A stretch of 64,000 nucleotides of DNA, taken from NCBI RefSeq assembly GCF_017968845.1, contig NZ_CP072876.1, forward strand, positions 1,054,001 to 1,118,000, in the 5' to 3' direction. The notes beneath the pieces were generated by a model, which did not search any database, was not told the origin of the DNA, and saw only the letters and a list, made by a program, of their open reading frames with translations. The stretch comes from Microbacterium sp. NIBRBAC000506063 (GTDB lineage Bacteria > Actinomycetota > Actinomycetes > Actinomycetales > Microbacteriaceae). Made by a program: the position numbers and the translations under genes. Shown one piece after another: positions 18,939 to 33,135 of this stretch (position 1 is the stretch's first letter; each line of letters opens with the position of its first letter).

Positions 18939-19612
18939 GAGGAAGCTCCTGTCTGCGGCGCCTGGCCGGTGATCTCGATGTGGGCGAGGGCCGCGAGGAC
19001 GCGGCGGTTGCCGTGCTCGTCGGGCTCGAGGCCCAGTTTCTGGAAGAGGGAGGTGATGTGCTTCTCCACACTCGCCTCCGAGACGAAGAGGATCGAGGCG
19101 ATCGCCTGGTTCGACTTCCCCTCGGCGATGAGCGCGAGGACAGTGCGCTCGCGATCGGTGAGTCGCTGCATCCGATCATCCCGATGACGCCGCGTGAGCA
19201 GCTGGGCGACGACCTCGGGGTCAAGGACGGTCGCGCCGCCGGCGATCTGCTCGACGGATGCCACGAACTCGGCGACATCGGCGACCCGGTCCTTCAGCAG
19301 GTACCCGAGCGCCCCGCCCTGCGCGGCGATGAGGTCCGACGCGTAGCGCTCCTCGACATACTGCGAGAGCACGAGGAGCGGGAGCTCCGGATGCCGGCCC
19401 CGCAGCGTGACCGCGGCGCGGATGCCCTCGTCGGTGAACGTCGGCGGGAGCCGCACGTCGAGGATGCAGAGGTCCGGCTTCTCGGCGTCGACCGACTCGA
19501 ACAGCTCCGCCGCATCCGGCAGCGCGGCGACCACGTCATGACCGGCGTCGTTCAGCAGACGCACGAGCCCCTCGCGGAGGAGGACGGAGTCCTCGCAGAT
19601 CAGGATGCGCAT
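18935..19612 (-). CDS. NarL/LuxR-family response regulator
   Basis: 225 residues. The receiver domain has the acidic pocket (ICEDS), phospho-acceptor Asp in DLCILDVRLP, and the conserved Lys of YLLKDRV. The C-terminal LuxR HTH reads LTDRERTVLALIAEGKSNQA then SVEKHITSLFQKLGL. The ATG at 19612 lies inside the last codons of the kinase gene (13-bp overlap), placing it second in a kinase-regulator-toastrack operon. No damage is seen. Confidence 0.9.
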   Translation of the reverse strand: MRILICEDSVLLREGLVRLLNDAGHDVVAALPDAAELFESVDAEKPDLCILDVRLPPTFTDEGIRAAVTLRGRHPELPLLVLSQYVEERYASDLIAAQGGALGYLLKDRVADVAEFVASVEQIAGGATVLDPEVVAQLLTRRHRDDRMQRLTDRERTVLALIAEGKSNQAIASILFVSEASVEKHITSLFQKLGLEPDEHGNRRVLAALAHIEITGQAPQTGASS

Positions 19613-20867
19613 GGCACGCTCACCTCCAGAGACGTCGGTCCGCCCGCCGGGCTCTCGAGGCGAGAGGTCCCGCCGGCGGCGAGGATGCGATTCATGATCC
19701 CATCCAGGCCTCCGCCCGGCAGCACCTGCGCGCCGCCCACGCCGTTGTCTTCGACCCGCGCCCAGATGGTCCCATCGGGGCGGCTGCGGACGACGACCCG
19801 GCACTCACTGGCCCGCGAGTGCTTCGCGGCGTTGGTCAGCGACTCGGCGATCGCGAAGTACACGGCGGCCTCGGCATCACGGCACGCACCCGCCGGTCTC
19901 GGGTCCATGCGCACGTCCAGATGCACGGGATGTGCGAGCGGCCGGCGAGTGCCGACAGCGCGGCGTCGAGACCGCGGTCGTCGAGCACCGAGGCGTGGAT
20001 GCCGCGGGCGAGCTGCCGCAGCTCGGTGATGGCCGCCTTCGTGGAGGTGTGCGCTTCGGCGATGAGATCCTTCGCGGTATCCGGATCGTCGTCGATCTTC
20101 TGCTGGGCCAGGCCCAGCGTCATCCCGACCGAGACGAGTCGTGGCTGGACGCCGTCGTGCAGGTCGCGCTCGATGCGCGTGCGCTCGACGTCGGCGGCAC
20201 GCACGGCGCCGGCGCGCTGCTGCGTAGCCACCTCGGCCCGTTGCGTCAGCTCGGTCCGCCGATGCGGCTCGGCGACGATCGCCTGACTGAGCGCCCAGTG
20301 CAGCGTGACGAGGCCGAAGATCACCGCGGCCGAGGCGGCGGCACCGAGCACGCCGACCACCGGGACCCAGCCGGCAGGGATGTTCAGCCCGAAGGGACCG
20401 GAGGCCGCTGCGTCTGCGAGCGGGCTGAACGCGTAGAAGACGGAGGCGACGAAGGTGGCGACCAGGCGCAGCACGATGACGCCCGCGATCGTCGCGAGGG
20501 TGAAGTTGGCCAGCGCGCGCCACATGCCGCCGTCGATCGACTGGCGGCCGAGCATCCGCAGATATCCGCCGAAGCCCGGCCTCTCCTGCCGACGCCAGCG
20601 CAGCGGAGCCAGGCCGAAGCCGTAGAGGCTGTCGACGCGGGCGACCTCGAACCAGGCGACGCCGAAGAGCGCGTACACGAGACCGACGAGGATCACCGCG
20701 CCGATCCCGAGGATCAGGATGGTACCGAGACCCGCCCCGAGCAGGCTGCCGAGCACGGAGAGGACCGCGCTGCCGATCACGCCCAGGGCGGCCAGGTGCA
20801 CCACGGTCAGGAACAGCCGCAGCGGTGGCTTGACCGCCGGCGCCGCGGGTGAGGTCTGAGTTGTCAT
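19600..20867 (-). CDS. Sensor histidine kinase of the NarX/LiaS-like type (frameshifted)
   Basis: About 422 residues. The N-terminal half is a four-to-six-segment membrane sensor (for example LFLTVVHLAALGVIGSAVL, GTILILGIGAVILVGLVYAL), resembling the actinobacterial 'putative sensor' domain. The HisKA_3 motif ERDLHDGVQPRL carries the phospho-His, followed by the ATPase boxes ESLTNAAKHS and VEDNGVGG. One base is missing near 19920, splitting the catalytic domain. It is the first gene of the operon with the response regulator. The stimulus is unknown; coupling to a toastrack protein suggests envelope stress. Confidence 0.88.
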
Positions 20868-21014
20868 GCTTCCACGCTAGGTGCGTGCCCCTTCCGGCGA
20901 CACCCTGGCATCCGGAGACCTGCGTTCGGGTTTTCCCTAATCGGGCCGGGGGTCATCCACAGCCGCTACGCTGGCCGGCGACGGAACGGCGAGCCATCCA
21001 GAAGAGGAGACGAC

Positions 21015-21659
21015 ATGGCGAAGGTACTCATCATCGGTGCGCACGGCAAGGTGGCGCTGCGGCTGGCACCTCAGCTGACGGCGCGAGGCGACGAGGTGAC
21101 CGGGGTCATCCGCAATGCCGACCACGCGGCGGACATCGCGGCGATCGGGGCGACCCCTCTCGTCGCCGACGTCGAGCGGCTCGATACCGCCGGGATCGCA
21201 GAGATCCTCCGCGGGCACGACGTGGTCGTGTGGTCTGCGGGCGCGGGCGGCGGAAACCCTCCGCGCACCTACGCCGTCGACCGGGATGCGGCGATCCGCT
21301 CGATCGATGCCGCATCGGATGCCGGGGTGCGCCGCTACGTGATGGTCTCCTACCTCGGGTCCCGCCTCGACCACGGGCTCCCCGAGGACCACTTCTTCTT
21401 CCCCTACGCCGAGGCGAAGGCGGCCGCCGATGAGTACCTGCGGGCTACTGATCTCGACTGGACGATCCTCGCGCCAGGGCCCCTCACCCTCGACGAGCCG
21501 ACCGGCCTCATCGAGGTCGCCGACCCCGGTGAGGGTCGCGTGTCGCGGGCGGATGTCGCATCCGTCATCGCGGCAACGCTGGTGGAGCCGAGGACGCTGC
21601 ACCGCACGATCGAGTTCGGCAACGGCGCGACCCCGATCGCGGAGGCCATCGCCGGCTGA
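21015..21659 (+). CDS. NAD(P)-binding atypical SDR oxidoreductase
   Basis: 214 residues. The Rossmann start VLIIGAHGKVALRLAPQL has the GxxGxxx nucleotide motif of NAD(P)H-binding (NmrA-like, PF13460-type) proteins, with GVIRN and later VVVWSAGAGGG and PYAEAKAAAD (YxxxK-like). AGAAGAGGAG precedes the ATG. It is a single gene, intact, divergent from the kinase operon. The substrate cannot be inferred. Confidence 0.8.
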   Translation: MAKVLIIGAHGKVALRLAPQLTARGDEVTGVIRNADHAADIAAIGATPLVADVERLDTAGIAEILRGHDVVVWSAGAGGGNPPRTYAVDRDAAIRSIDAASDAGVRRYVMVSYLGSRLDHGLPEDHFFFPYAEAKAAADEYLRATDLDWTILAPGPLTLDEPTGLIEVADPGEGRVSRADVASVIAATLVEPRTLHRTIEFGNGATPIAEAIAG

Positions 21660-21684
21660 GCGTCAGCGGTTTCCGGAATCTCGC

Positions 21685-21880
21685 CGCGTTTCGTCACTTC
21701 GACGCGCTGCGCTTGCTCAGTACACCGCTCGGTCGCCTGCGGCGTCCTCGCTCAACGACCGGAGGGTGGCGTCGGCGCGATCGAGGGCTGAGGACCTACC
21801 TCGTCCATGCCGGCCTCGTGCTGCGTTTCGACTCGGTCGCTGCGCGGCCTCGCTCAACGACCGGAGGGCGGCTGGCGCGA
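21685..21880. repeat. Dispersed palindromic repeats (GTTTCGACTC...CGCTCAACGACCGG family)
   Basis: Two copies, at about 21690-21763 and 21826-21868, end in CTCGCTCAACGACCGGAGGG. The same family recurs at 35366-35596 and 35938-36140. It lies in the noncoding gap between the SDR gene and DUF3566, where I see no gene. Confidence 0.65.
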
Positions 21881-21936
21881 TCGGGTGACTACCTCATACT
21901 CCCCGATCCGCGCGCAGCTCGGCAACGCCGGGCGGA

Positions 21937-22021
21937 GGGAGGCATGCGCCGAAAGCGCCTCGGGAGGGGCCCGCGCGCAGCGCGGGAAGGAACCCGCCTA
22001 AGCTTTCGGCGCATGCCTCCC
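21937..22021. repeat. Long perfect inverted repeat with internal GC hairpin
   Basis: The 20-bp arms 21937-21956 (GGGAGGCATGCGCCGAAAGC) and 22002-22021 are exact reverse complements. The 45-nt loop contains a second stem, CCCGCGC/GCGCGGG. It sits between convergent genes and could act as a bidirectional terminator. The loop core (CGGGAGGGGCCC ... GGGAAGGAACCC) resembles the loop of the element at 28914-29002. Confidence 0.75.
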
Positions 22022-22042
22022 GGAGCCCGGACCCCGAAAGGA

Positions 22043-22443
22043 TCAGTTCGACATGAAGCCGACGAGCAGCCCGCCGGTGACCTTGACCGCCATGTTGTAG
22101 ACCCCCGCGACGACCGCGCCGAGCACGGTGACCACGATGAGGTTGAGGATCGCGACGACCGCGGCGAAGGCCATGACCTGCGGCAGGCCCATCATGCTGG
22201 CCACCGAGATCGAGTTGTCGGTGAGCATCGCGACGAACTCGTCGGCGCGGGTGATGAGGCCCGTCGTCGACAGCACGAGCTGGATGAGGAAGAACGACAC
22301 CATCGTGACGATCGCGAGGGCGACGGCCGCGAGGAACGACAGCTTCACCGCCGACCAGAAGTCGATGTAGACCAGGCGCAGACGAACCTGCTTGCCGCCG
22401 GTCTTGCGGGTGGACTTCTTGGCCAGCTTGTCGGCTACCGTGC

Positions 22444-22447
<4 letters not shown>
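22043..22447 (-). CDS. DUF3566 transmembrane protein
   Basis: 134 residues. A basic N terminus ([19 protein letters not shown]) leads into two or three membrane segments ([42 protein letters not shown]). This family regularly follows gyrA in actinobacterial origin regions. The start overlaps the gyrA stop by four bases, so it is the last gene of the gyrB-gyrA unit. The molecular function is not established. Confidence 0.88.
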
Positions 22448-25001
<2,554 letters not shown>

Positions 25002-25033
25002 TGCGTTCTTTCCGTGTCCAGTCGCCGAGCGTG

Positions 25034-27081
<2,048 letters not shown>

Positions 27082-27200
27082 CTGAGGGGATACTCCACAT
27101 CACGTTGGTCAGCGTCCAGTCTAGCCCCTATTCATCGCCGAAAGTGGGTTGTGAGCCCGCGTATCGGCCTGAAAACGCTCGGGGTAGTGCCGTAGGTGGA

Positions 27201-27707
27201 TCAACCGTAGGTATCGCGAGGACCCCGCCCTGGAACGGCTCTGGGCCCCCATTTCCAAGAGGGAACGTCCGGCCCGATGAAACGGAGGTTCTCCACACCC
27301 GCATCCGGGTACCGTTTCCCGATCTCGGTGAGGATGACCGCGCGCATGTAGGTGAGGTTCTTCGCCCATGCCGTCGAATCACACCGTACCGTCAGCAGGC
27401 CGCGCTCGAGCGAGACCGGCTCGGAGTGCTGCGCGACATCCGCTCCGGCGAGATCGGCCCACTTGAGCACGACCTCCTCCTTCGCGAGGACCGAATCCCA
27501 CCCGGCGCTGCGCGTCAGCTCGGCGATCGCCGCTCCGAGACCGAGGGGATCCCGCCCCGGCGCGAACGGCACGTTCTCGTCGTCATCGCCGCCGCGCCGC
27601 CGCTTCTTCCGCCACGACCGGGAAGACGGCGTGAGCCCGCGCAGCCGCAGATAGGTCGCGACGGTCTCGGGGATGTCGGATGCCGCAGCATCGGATGCCG
27701 CACTCAC
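27201..27707 (-). CDS. dciA: DciA/DUF721 replicative helicase-associated protein
   Basis: 168 residues, with the DUF721 core SVLAKEEVVLKWADLAGADV, LERGLLTVRCDSTAWAKNL and ILTEIGKRYP. DciA promotes DnaB helicase loading in bacteria that lack DnaC. The N-terminal ~45 residues are basic and disordered (SSRSWRKKRRRGGDDD). The GTG start overlaps the recF stop (GTGA), and gyrB follows after 119 bp; the recF-dciA-gyrB order is standard for actinobacteria. Confidence 0.9.
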   Translation of the reverse strand: MSAASDAAASDIPETVATYLRLRGLTPSSRSWRKKRRRGGDDDENVPFAPGRDPLGLGAAIAELTRSAGWDSVLAKEEVVLKWADLAGADVAQHSEPVSLERGLLTVRCDSTAWAKNLTYMRAVILTEIGKRYPDAGVENLRFIGPDVPSWKWGPRAVPGRGPRDTYG

Positions 27708-28876
27708 GTCTCCCCTTCCCGCCCGGTGCCGTGCGCTCGTCGCTGATCGTGCCGTTGCTGATCCGGACCACGTGATGATGCAGCGCCTCGGGGATATCCT
27801 CCTCCACCGCCGCGGTCACCACCACCTGCTCGTAGCCGACGGTCAACGCGGCGAGGCGGCGCCGACGATCCGCATCGAGCTCGGCGAACACGTCGTCGAG
27901 GATGAGCACGGGGTCGCCCGCGGGAGATTCAGCGCGCAGCAGCTCCGCCGACGCCAGCCGCAAGGAGAGCGCGATCGACCACGACTCGCCGTGCGAGGCA
28001 TAGCCCTTCACCGGAAGACCCCGCACCCGCAGCAGCAGATCGTCGCGATGCGGGCCTACCAGGGTGAGGCCGCGTTCGAGCTCGGCCGCGCGCTTGTCTG
28101 CCAGAGCCGCCCGGAACTGCTCGGAGGTCGCGATGGCGCCGCCGGCGGCATCCGCCTCCACGCCTTCTTCCGGGTCGCCGCCGAGCACCGACAGCGCCCA
28201 CCCCAGCTCCGGGTCATGATCGGCACCGGCGATGGCCGTGTACGCCGCGCGCAGGGGCTCCCTCAGGTCGTCGCTGAGGCGCCGGCGCATGTCGATGATC
28301 TCGGATCCGAGTGCGACGAGCTTGTCGTCCCACACGTCCAGCGTCGTGAGCGCGTCGGGTCGGATGCCGCGCGCCCGCGCCGATTTCAGCAGCGTGGTGC
28401 GCTGCTTGAGCACCCGATCGTAGTCGGCGAGCACTCCGGCCATCCGCGGCATCCGCTGGATGAGGAGCTGATCGGCGAAACGACGGCGCGCAGAGGGATC
28501 ACCGCGGACGATCTGCAGATCTTCGGGGCGAAGAGCACGACATGCGCGTAGCGCGGAAGGTCGGCGGTCTTCGCAGGGGAGCCGTTGATCCGCGCCTTGT
28601 TCGAGCCCTGCCGGTTCAGCTGCACCTCGACCAGCACCTGCCGCCGGCCGTGCGCGAGACGGGCACGGATGATCGCGAAGTCCTGACCGTCGCGCACCAT
28701 GGGGGCATCCGCGGAGACGCGGTGCGAGCCCAGCGTCGCCAGGAAGACGATCGCCTCGGCGAGGTTGGTCTTGCCCTGACCGTTGCGCCCGACCAGGACG
28801 TTGGGCCCGGATGCAGGGTGAGATCGGCGGTCGCGTAATTGCGGAAGTCGACCAGGTTCAGGTGCTCCACGATCAC
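27704..28876 (-). CDS. recF: DNA replication and repair protein RecF (frameshifted)
   Basis: About 391 residues. SMC-like ATPase loading RecA at gapped DNA. The corrected start is GTG at 28876 (VIVEHLNLVDFRNYATADL), seven bases behind AAGGTGA. Next come Walker A GRNGQGKTNL, GYASHGESWSIALSLRL (signature) and Walker B DPVLILDDVFAELDADRR. Single-base losses near 28810, 28520 and 27715 break the frame; the last one hides the true end (GGEGET, then TGA overlapping the dciA start). Confidence 0.95.
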
Positions 28877-28913
28877 GTGAGTCACCTTACCTTTCGGAAC
28901 GGACACCGCCCAC

Positions 28914-29002
28914 GGTGTGAGGGATACCCCGAGGTTCGCCGAGGGTCCCTCCCCGCAAGCGGGGCCCCTCCCGATGCTCACATCGGGGGTATCCCTCACA
29001 CC
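28914..29002. repeat. Long inverted repeat with internal hairpin between recF and dnaN
   Basis: The left arm GGTGTGAGGGATACCCC(-)GA from 28914 and right arm 28983-29002 are reverse complements except for one C missing from the left run. The loop has a stem CCCCGC/GCGGGG. The loop core, read on the minus strand (CGGGAGGGGCCC ... GGGAGGGACCC), matches the element at 21937-22021 although the arms differ. Confidence 0.75.
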
Positions 29003-29044
29003 TCTCCACGTAGAGAAACTGGTGGAAGGGGTGGGGTAGAAGGG

Positions 29045-30187
29045 TCAGCGCAGGAGCAGGTTCGGCTGCAGCAGGTACTTGAACGAGTCGGAGCCGGCCT
29101 GCTCGACCGAGGTCTGGCTCGTCACGAGCACCGGGCTGAGCTTGTTCGCGTTGTCGCTCGAGGTGAACGTCACCCGCACGAACTCGCTCTTGACCGCACC
29201 CAGGGCCTCGGTCAGGTACTGCGGGTTCAGCCCGAGCGTGACCTCCTCGCCGCCGGAGAGGTGTGCGTCGACGGACTCGGATGCGCGCGCCTGCTCGCTG
29301 CCGGAGGCATCCATCGTCACGGAGTCGGTGCTGAAGGTGAACCGCAGCGGCGCCGAGCGGTCGAGCACGAGGGAGACACGACGCACCGCCTCGACGAAGT
29401 CGGCGGTGTTCACGACGGCGTAGTGATCGGTCTGCTCGGGGAACAGGCGCCGGACCGGAGGGAAGTTGCCCTTGATGAGCAGGGAGGTGACCGTCTTGTT
29501 GCCCGCGGTGAAGGCGACGATCTCACGATCGCCCTCGCCCGAGAAGGTGATCTTGATCTCGCCCACATGACCGAAGGTCTTGCCGACCTCCTGGATGGTG
29601 CGTGCGGGGACCAGCGCTGTCTGCTCCGCGGCATCGCCGTCCCACGGGACGTCGCGGAGCGACACCCGGTAGCGGTCGGTGGCGACCAGGCTCAGCTGGT
29701 TCTCGGATACCGAGAGCTGCACACCGGTGAGGACCGGGGTGACGTCATCGCGCGATGCGGCGAACCCCACTTGGGAGATCGCCGTGCTGAAGTCCTCGGC
29801 GGGGACGACGCCGGAAGGACCGGAGACCTCGGGAATCGTCGGATACTCCTCGACGGGCATCGACGCGAGTGTGAACCGGGCCGAACCGCAGGTGACGGCG
29901 ACGCCGCCGTCTTCGGCGACGGCGATCTCGATCGGCGCGTTGGGCAGGCGGCTGGCGATCTCGGAGAGGAGCCGGCCGTGCACGAGGATCGTTCCGGCCT
30001 CTTCGACGGTCGCTTCGATGGTCGTCCGTGCCGACGCCTCGTAGTCGAATGCCGAGAGCGTGAGTCCGTCGGCGCCGGCTTCGATCAGCACACCAGCGAG
30101 GATCGGCTGGGGATTGCGCTGAGGAAGCAGCTTGACGACGAACGAGACGGCTTCGCTGAAGACGTCGCGATTGACCTGGAACCTCAC
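29045..30187 (-). CDS. dnaN: DNA polymerase III beta sliding clamp
   Basis: 380 residues, intact. The start is the GTG at 30187 (VRFQVNRDVFSEAVSFVVKL), five bases after AAAGGGAG; the longer open frame upstream is not needed. Clamp-family features: QPILAGVLIEA, TGVQLSVSENQLSLVATDRYRV, FPEQTDHY, and the C-terminal PVLVTSQ region, though the usual terminal M-P-M/V-R is replaced by QPNLLLR. It lies between the origin and recF. Confidence 0.97.
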   Translation of the reverse strand: MRFQVNRDVFSEAVSFVVKLLPQRNPQPILAGVLIEAGADGLTLSAFDYEASARTTIEATVEEAGTILVHGRLLSEIASRLPNAPIEIAVAEDGGVAVTCGSARFTLASMPVEEYPTIPEVSGPSGVVPAEDFSTAISQVGFAASRDDVTPVLTGVQLSVSENQLSLVATDRYRVSLRDVPWDGDAAEQTALVPARTIQEVGKTFGHVGEIKITFSGEGDREIVAFTAGNKTVTSLLIKGNFPPVRRLFPEQTDHYAVVNTADFVEAVRRVSLVLDRSAPLRFTFSTDSVTMDASGSEQARASESVDAHLSGGEEVTLGLNPQYLTEALGAVKSEFVRVTFTSSDNANKLSPVLVTSQTSVEQAGSDSFKYLLQPNLLLR

Positions 30188-30607
30188 GGATGCTCCCTTT
30201 GTCGTCGTGTTCATGCACATCAGAGGATGCGCAGAGTCAGGGACTCCCATGCTAGTGCCCTCGTCCGATCACGCCACCCGCACGTCCAGTTCGCTTTCGA
30301 GGTCATCGATCGACCCTCTTCCGGTTAAGGACTCGTTAATGGTGTTAACAGCTGTGGATACTGTGGATAAGTCGGTGGATATCAGTCGCGAGTAGGAAAC
30401 TACATCGTTGTGAGATGTGGAAATCCTGAGGAAACCGCGGGATGACGCGGATCCGGGGCGATCGGGTTCTGCGGGAGTTATCCACAACTCAGAGGTATCC
30501 GCTCACAATCGTCCCCACGGCCGTGAGCTCCATCCACAAGTTATCCACATGTGCAAAGCCGCATTAGTGGAGGTCGCCGAGTGCTGTCAAGAAGGCAACG
30601 GAAGATT
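30188..30607. other. oriC: Probable chromosomal origin (dnaA-dnaN gap) with DnaA boxes
   Basis: This 420-bp noncoding gap is locally AT-richer. It has exact DnaA boxes at 30362-30370 (TGTGGATAA), 30478-30486 and 30541-30549 (TTATCCACA), and near-matches at 30353-30361 (TGTGGATAC), 30374-30381 and 30531-30539. The stretch 30325-30350 (GGTTAAGGACTCGTTAATGG) is a candidate for the AT-rich unwinding region. No open frame is credible here. Confidence 0.85.
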
Positions 30608-31996
30608 TCAGCGGCGACCGAGCTGCGTGGTGATCTCAGTGACCTGGTTGTAGATCGAACGCCGCTCACGCATGAGGTCGCTGATCTTGCGGTACGCGTA
30701 CATCACCGTGGTGTGGTCGCGGTTTCCGAAGAGCTGGCCGATCTTGGGCAGCGACAGGCTTGTGCGCTCACGGCACAGGTACATGGCGATCTGTCGTGCG
30801 GTCGCGATCTGCTGGGACCTGCTGGATCCGTACAGGTCGTCGACCGTGAGCTTGAAGTACGCTGCGGTCGCCGTGATGATGTCGGTCGGCGAGACGACGT
30901 TGTCGTCGGTGTGGTCGATGATGTCGCGCAGGACGGTCTGGGCGAGGGTGATGTCGAGCGTCGATCGGTTCAGGCTCGCGAATGCCGAGACGCGGATGAG
31001 CGCGCCCTCGAGCTCGCGGATGTTCGAGGAGACGGCCGAGGCGATGTACTCGAGCACATCGTCGGGGATGTGAAGAGCCTCGCTCTGCGCTTTCTTCCGG
31101 AGGATCGCGATGCGCGTCTCCAGATCAGGTGCCTGCACGTCGGTGATCAGACCCCACTCGAAGCGGCTCCGCATCCGATCCTCGAATCCGGTGAGGTGCT
31201 TCGGCGCGACATCGCTCGTGATCACGACCTGCTTGTTGTGGTCGTGCAGCGTGTTGAAGGTGTGGAAGAACGCCTCCTGCGTCTCGGCGCGACCCTGCAG
31301 GAACTGGATGTCGTCGATGAGGAGGATGTCGACGTCGCGGTAACGGGCCTGGAAGGCGGCACCGCGGTTGTTGGCGATCGAGTTGATGAAATCGTTCGTG
31401 AACTCCTCGCTGGAGACGTAGCGGACCCGGATGCCGGAGTAGAGATTCGACGCGTAGTCGCCGATCGCGTGCAGCAGGTGGGTCTTGCCGAGCCCCGAGT
31501 CGCCGTAGATGAACAGCGGGTTGTAGGCCTTGGCCGGTGCCTCGGCGACCGCGACCGCGGCGGCGTGGGCGAAGCGATTGGACTGGCCGATCACGAAGTT
31601 GTCGAAGGTGTACTTCGGGTTCAGCCGGGACTCGTCGCGGATCGGCGTCGGGGCCTCCACCGGCTGCTCGGCGTGGATCTCGGAGGGCGTGAAGTCGGAG
31701 ATCTGGATCGGGGCGGTGTGATTGTCGACCAGGTCGTGGTTGACGACGACACGGAAGGCGGTGACGTCGTCGCCGGCGCTGGTCAGCGCATCCATGATCG
31801 GCATGCGGAGCCGCTTGTTGATCTGTGCGGCCGTCAGGTCGTTGGGAACGTCCAGGTACAGCGTCGATCCCATGACGCCGGCCGGCACCGCCAGACTCAG
31901 GAAGCCCTGCAGCTGAGGTGTGACGCGCTCGTCGTTCTCGAGGATCCCCTGCACTGTCGCCCAGATCGGGACATCGGGTTGGGCAGGAGAGGACAT
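30608..31996 (-). CDS. dnaA: Chromosomal replication initiator DnaA
   Basis: 462 residues, intact. N-terminal domain I ([20 protein letters not shown]); AAA+ domain with Walker [16 protein letters not shown] and Walker [15 protein letters not shown]-terminal DNA-binding domain IV with the signature [16 protein letters not shown] start it at the ATG at 31996, five bases after GGAG; the open frame reads 37 codons further but without family similarity. DnaA boxes lie on both flanks, suggesting autoregulation. Confidence 0.97.
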   Translation of the reverse strand: MSSPAQPDVPIWATVQGILENDERVTPQLQGFLSLAVPAGVMGSTLYLDVPNDLTAAQINKRLRMPIMDALTSAGDDVTAFRVVVNHDLVDNHTAPIQISDFTPSEIHAEQPVEAPTPIRDESRLNPKYTFDNFVIGQSNRFAHAAAVAVAEAPAKAYNPLFIYGDSGLGKTHLLHAIGDYASNLYSGIRVRYVSSEEFTNDFINSIANNRGAAFQARYRDVDILLIDDIQFLQGRAETQEAFFHTFNTLHDHNKQVVITSDVAPKHLTGFEDRMRSRFEWGLITDVQAPDLETRIAILRKKAQSEALHIPDDVLEYIASAVSSNIRELEGALIRVSAFASLNRSTLDITLAQTVLRDIIDHTDDNVVSPTDIITATAAYFKLTVDDLYGSSRSQQIATARQIAMYLCRERTSLSLPKIGQLFGNRDHTTVMYAYRKISDLMRERRSIYNQVTEITTQLGRR

Positions 31997-32043
31997 GGTG
32001 CTCCGGACGAGGCAAAAAGGGGAGGAGCGGTTACCGGCTCCCC

Positions 32044-32107
32044 TGTGGATAACGTGGTTGCAACGGTAGTCATTGCGCGTCATTTGGGCAACTGGGGATG
32101 TGGACAA
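32044..32107. promoter_or_regulatory. DnaA boxes in the dnaA-rpmH gap
   Basis: TGTGGATAA at 32044-32052 is an exact box, and TGTGGACAA at 32099-32107 matches the alternative TTGTCCACA form. They lie 48 and 103 bp upstream of dnaA, suited to DnaA autoregulation. The rest of the 296-bp gap shows only promoter-like sequence. Confidence 0.6.
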
Positions 32108-32181
32108 CTTACGCGTGTCGAGGAGCGCTCCGGCTGTGCGGACTGTGCATAATGACAGAGTCGCCAGGCGGCCGGTTTGCC

Positions 32182-32210
32182 TTGCGTGCCCGCAGGACGT
32201 ACCCTTAATC
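32182..32210 (+). promoter_or_regulatory. Possible rpmH promoter
   Basis: TTGCGT and TTAATC are separated by 17 bp, about 85 bp before the rpmH start. A second TTGACT at 32213 is an alternative -35 box. This is a consensus-only guess. Confidence 0.3.
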
Positions 32211-32292
32211 GGTTGACTTATGCCATTTTCTTGGCAGTTCCCTATGTCTCCGGTCGTCGTGATCCCGGTGGCAGATTTTCCGGAGTGATCTC

Positions 32293-32430
32293 ATGAGCAA
32301 GCGTACGTTCCAGCCCAACAACCGTCGTCGCGCCAAGAAGCACGGCTTCCGCGCCCGTATGCGCACGCGCGCCGGTCGTGCCATCCTCTCGGCACGTCGT
32401 GCGAAGGGCCGCACCGAGCTTTCGGCGTAG
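32293..32430 (+). CDS. rpmH: 50S ribosomal protein L34
   Basis: 45 residues, [20 protein letters not shown] at the start and [20 protein letters not shown] near the end; this is the full, typical L34. It is first in the rightward unit rpmH-rnpA-yidD-yidC-jag-rsmG. rnpA begins one base after its stop. Confidence 0.98.
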   Translation: MSKRTFQPNNRRRAKKHGFRARMRTRAGRAILSARRAKGRTELSA

Positions 32431-32431
32431 T

Positions 32432-32785
32432 GTGCTGGCGCGGCGGCACCGTCTGACGCGCGGCAGCGACTATCGACTCGTCGTTCGCCGCGGCATCCGC
32501 TCTGGCGCGCCCCACGTGGTCACCTCGGTGCTCACGACCGGGGAGCACCGACCGCCGCGATTCGGCTTCATCGTCAGCAAGCAGGTGGGTACGGCTGTGA
32601 CCCGGAACACTGTGCGTCGTCGCCTCAAGGCGGTGTGTGCCGCAGCGCTTCCGAGCGTCCCCGAGGGCACGGATGTCGTCATCCGTGCCCTTCCTGCATC
32701 CGCCCGCGCGACCTTCGCCGAGCTCGCCGCCGATGTTGATCGGGCCTTCGCCCGGGTCGAGGCGAAGACGGGCACACGGTCATGA
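32432..32785 (+). CDS. rnpA: Ribonuclease P protein component
   Basis: 117 residues from GTG at 32432 (VLARRHRLTRGSDYRLVVRR). The RnpA signature is RFGFIVSKQVGTAVTRNTVR followed by RRRLKAV. It binds the RNase P RNA and helps process pre-tRNA 5' ends. The start is two bases after the rpmH stop, and its end overlaps yidD by four bases. Confidence 0.96.
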   Translation: MLARRHRLTRGSDYRLVVRRGIRSGAPHVVTSVLTTGEHRPPRFGFIVSKQVGTAVTRNTVRRRLKAVCAAALPSVPEGTDVVIRALPASARATFAELAADVDRAFARVEAKTGTRS

Positions 32786-33132
32786 CGACGCTCCCCGCCT
32801 CCTCGCGCGGAACCGCCCAGCTCCGACCGAGGGATCTTCTCCGGGCCGTTCCGCTCGTGCCCCGCAACCTCGCACTGGGATTCCTCGCCGCGTATCGCAC
32901 GGTGATCTCACCGATGTACGGAGACGTGTGTGCGTACTACCCCTCCTGTTCCGCCTACGCTGTAGGTGCGGTGCAACAGCACGGTGCGGTCAAAGGCGCG
33001 GTGCTGGCCGCGTGGCGGATCCTCCGCTGCAACCCCTGGACCACGGGCGGCGTCGATGACGTGCGCCCTCACGCACACTTCCGATACTCCCTCACACCCC
33101 GAGGGTTCGTAGTACCCGCGCGAAAGGACTGA
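32782..33132 (+). CDS. yidD: Membrane protein insertion efficiency factor YidD
   Basis: 116 residues. The conserved core YRTVISPMYGDVCAYYPSCS (Cys-containing) and AAWRILRCNPWTTGGVDDV are canonical for YidD, which assists YidC-dependent insertion of membrane proteins. The N terminus is longer than in E. coli by about 25 residues. It overlaps rnpA (ATGA) and precedes yidC by 3 bp. Confidence 0.95.
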   Translation: MTTLPASSRGTAQLRPRDLLRAVPLVPRNLALGFLAAYRTVISPMYGDVCAYYPSCSAYAVGAVQQHGAVKGAVLAAWRILRCNPWTTGGVDDVRPHAHFRYSLTPRGFVVPARKD

Positions 33133-33135
33133 CAC

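Noticed and set aside
21937..22021. Part of a CRISPR array
   Set aside because: There are only two arms and they are inverted, not direct, with no regularly spaced repeats. No CRISPR array or cas gene was seen in the window.
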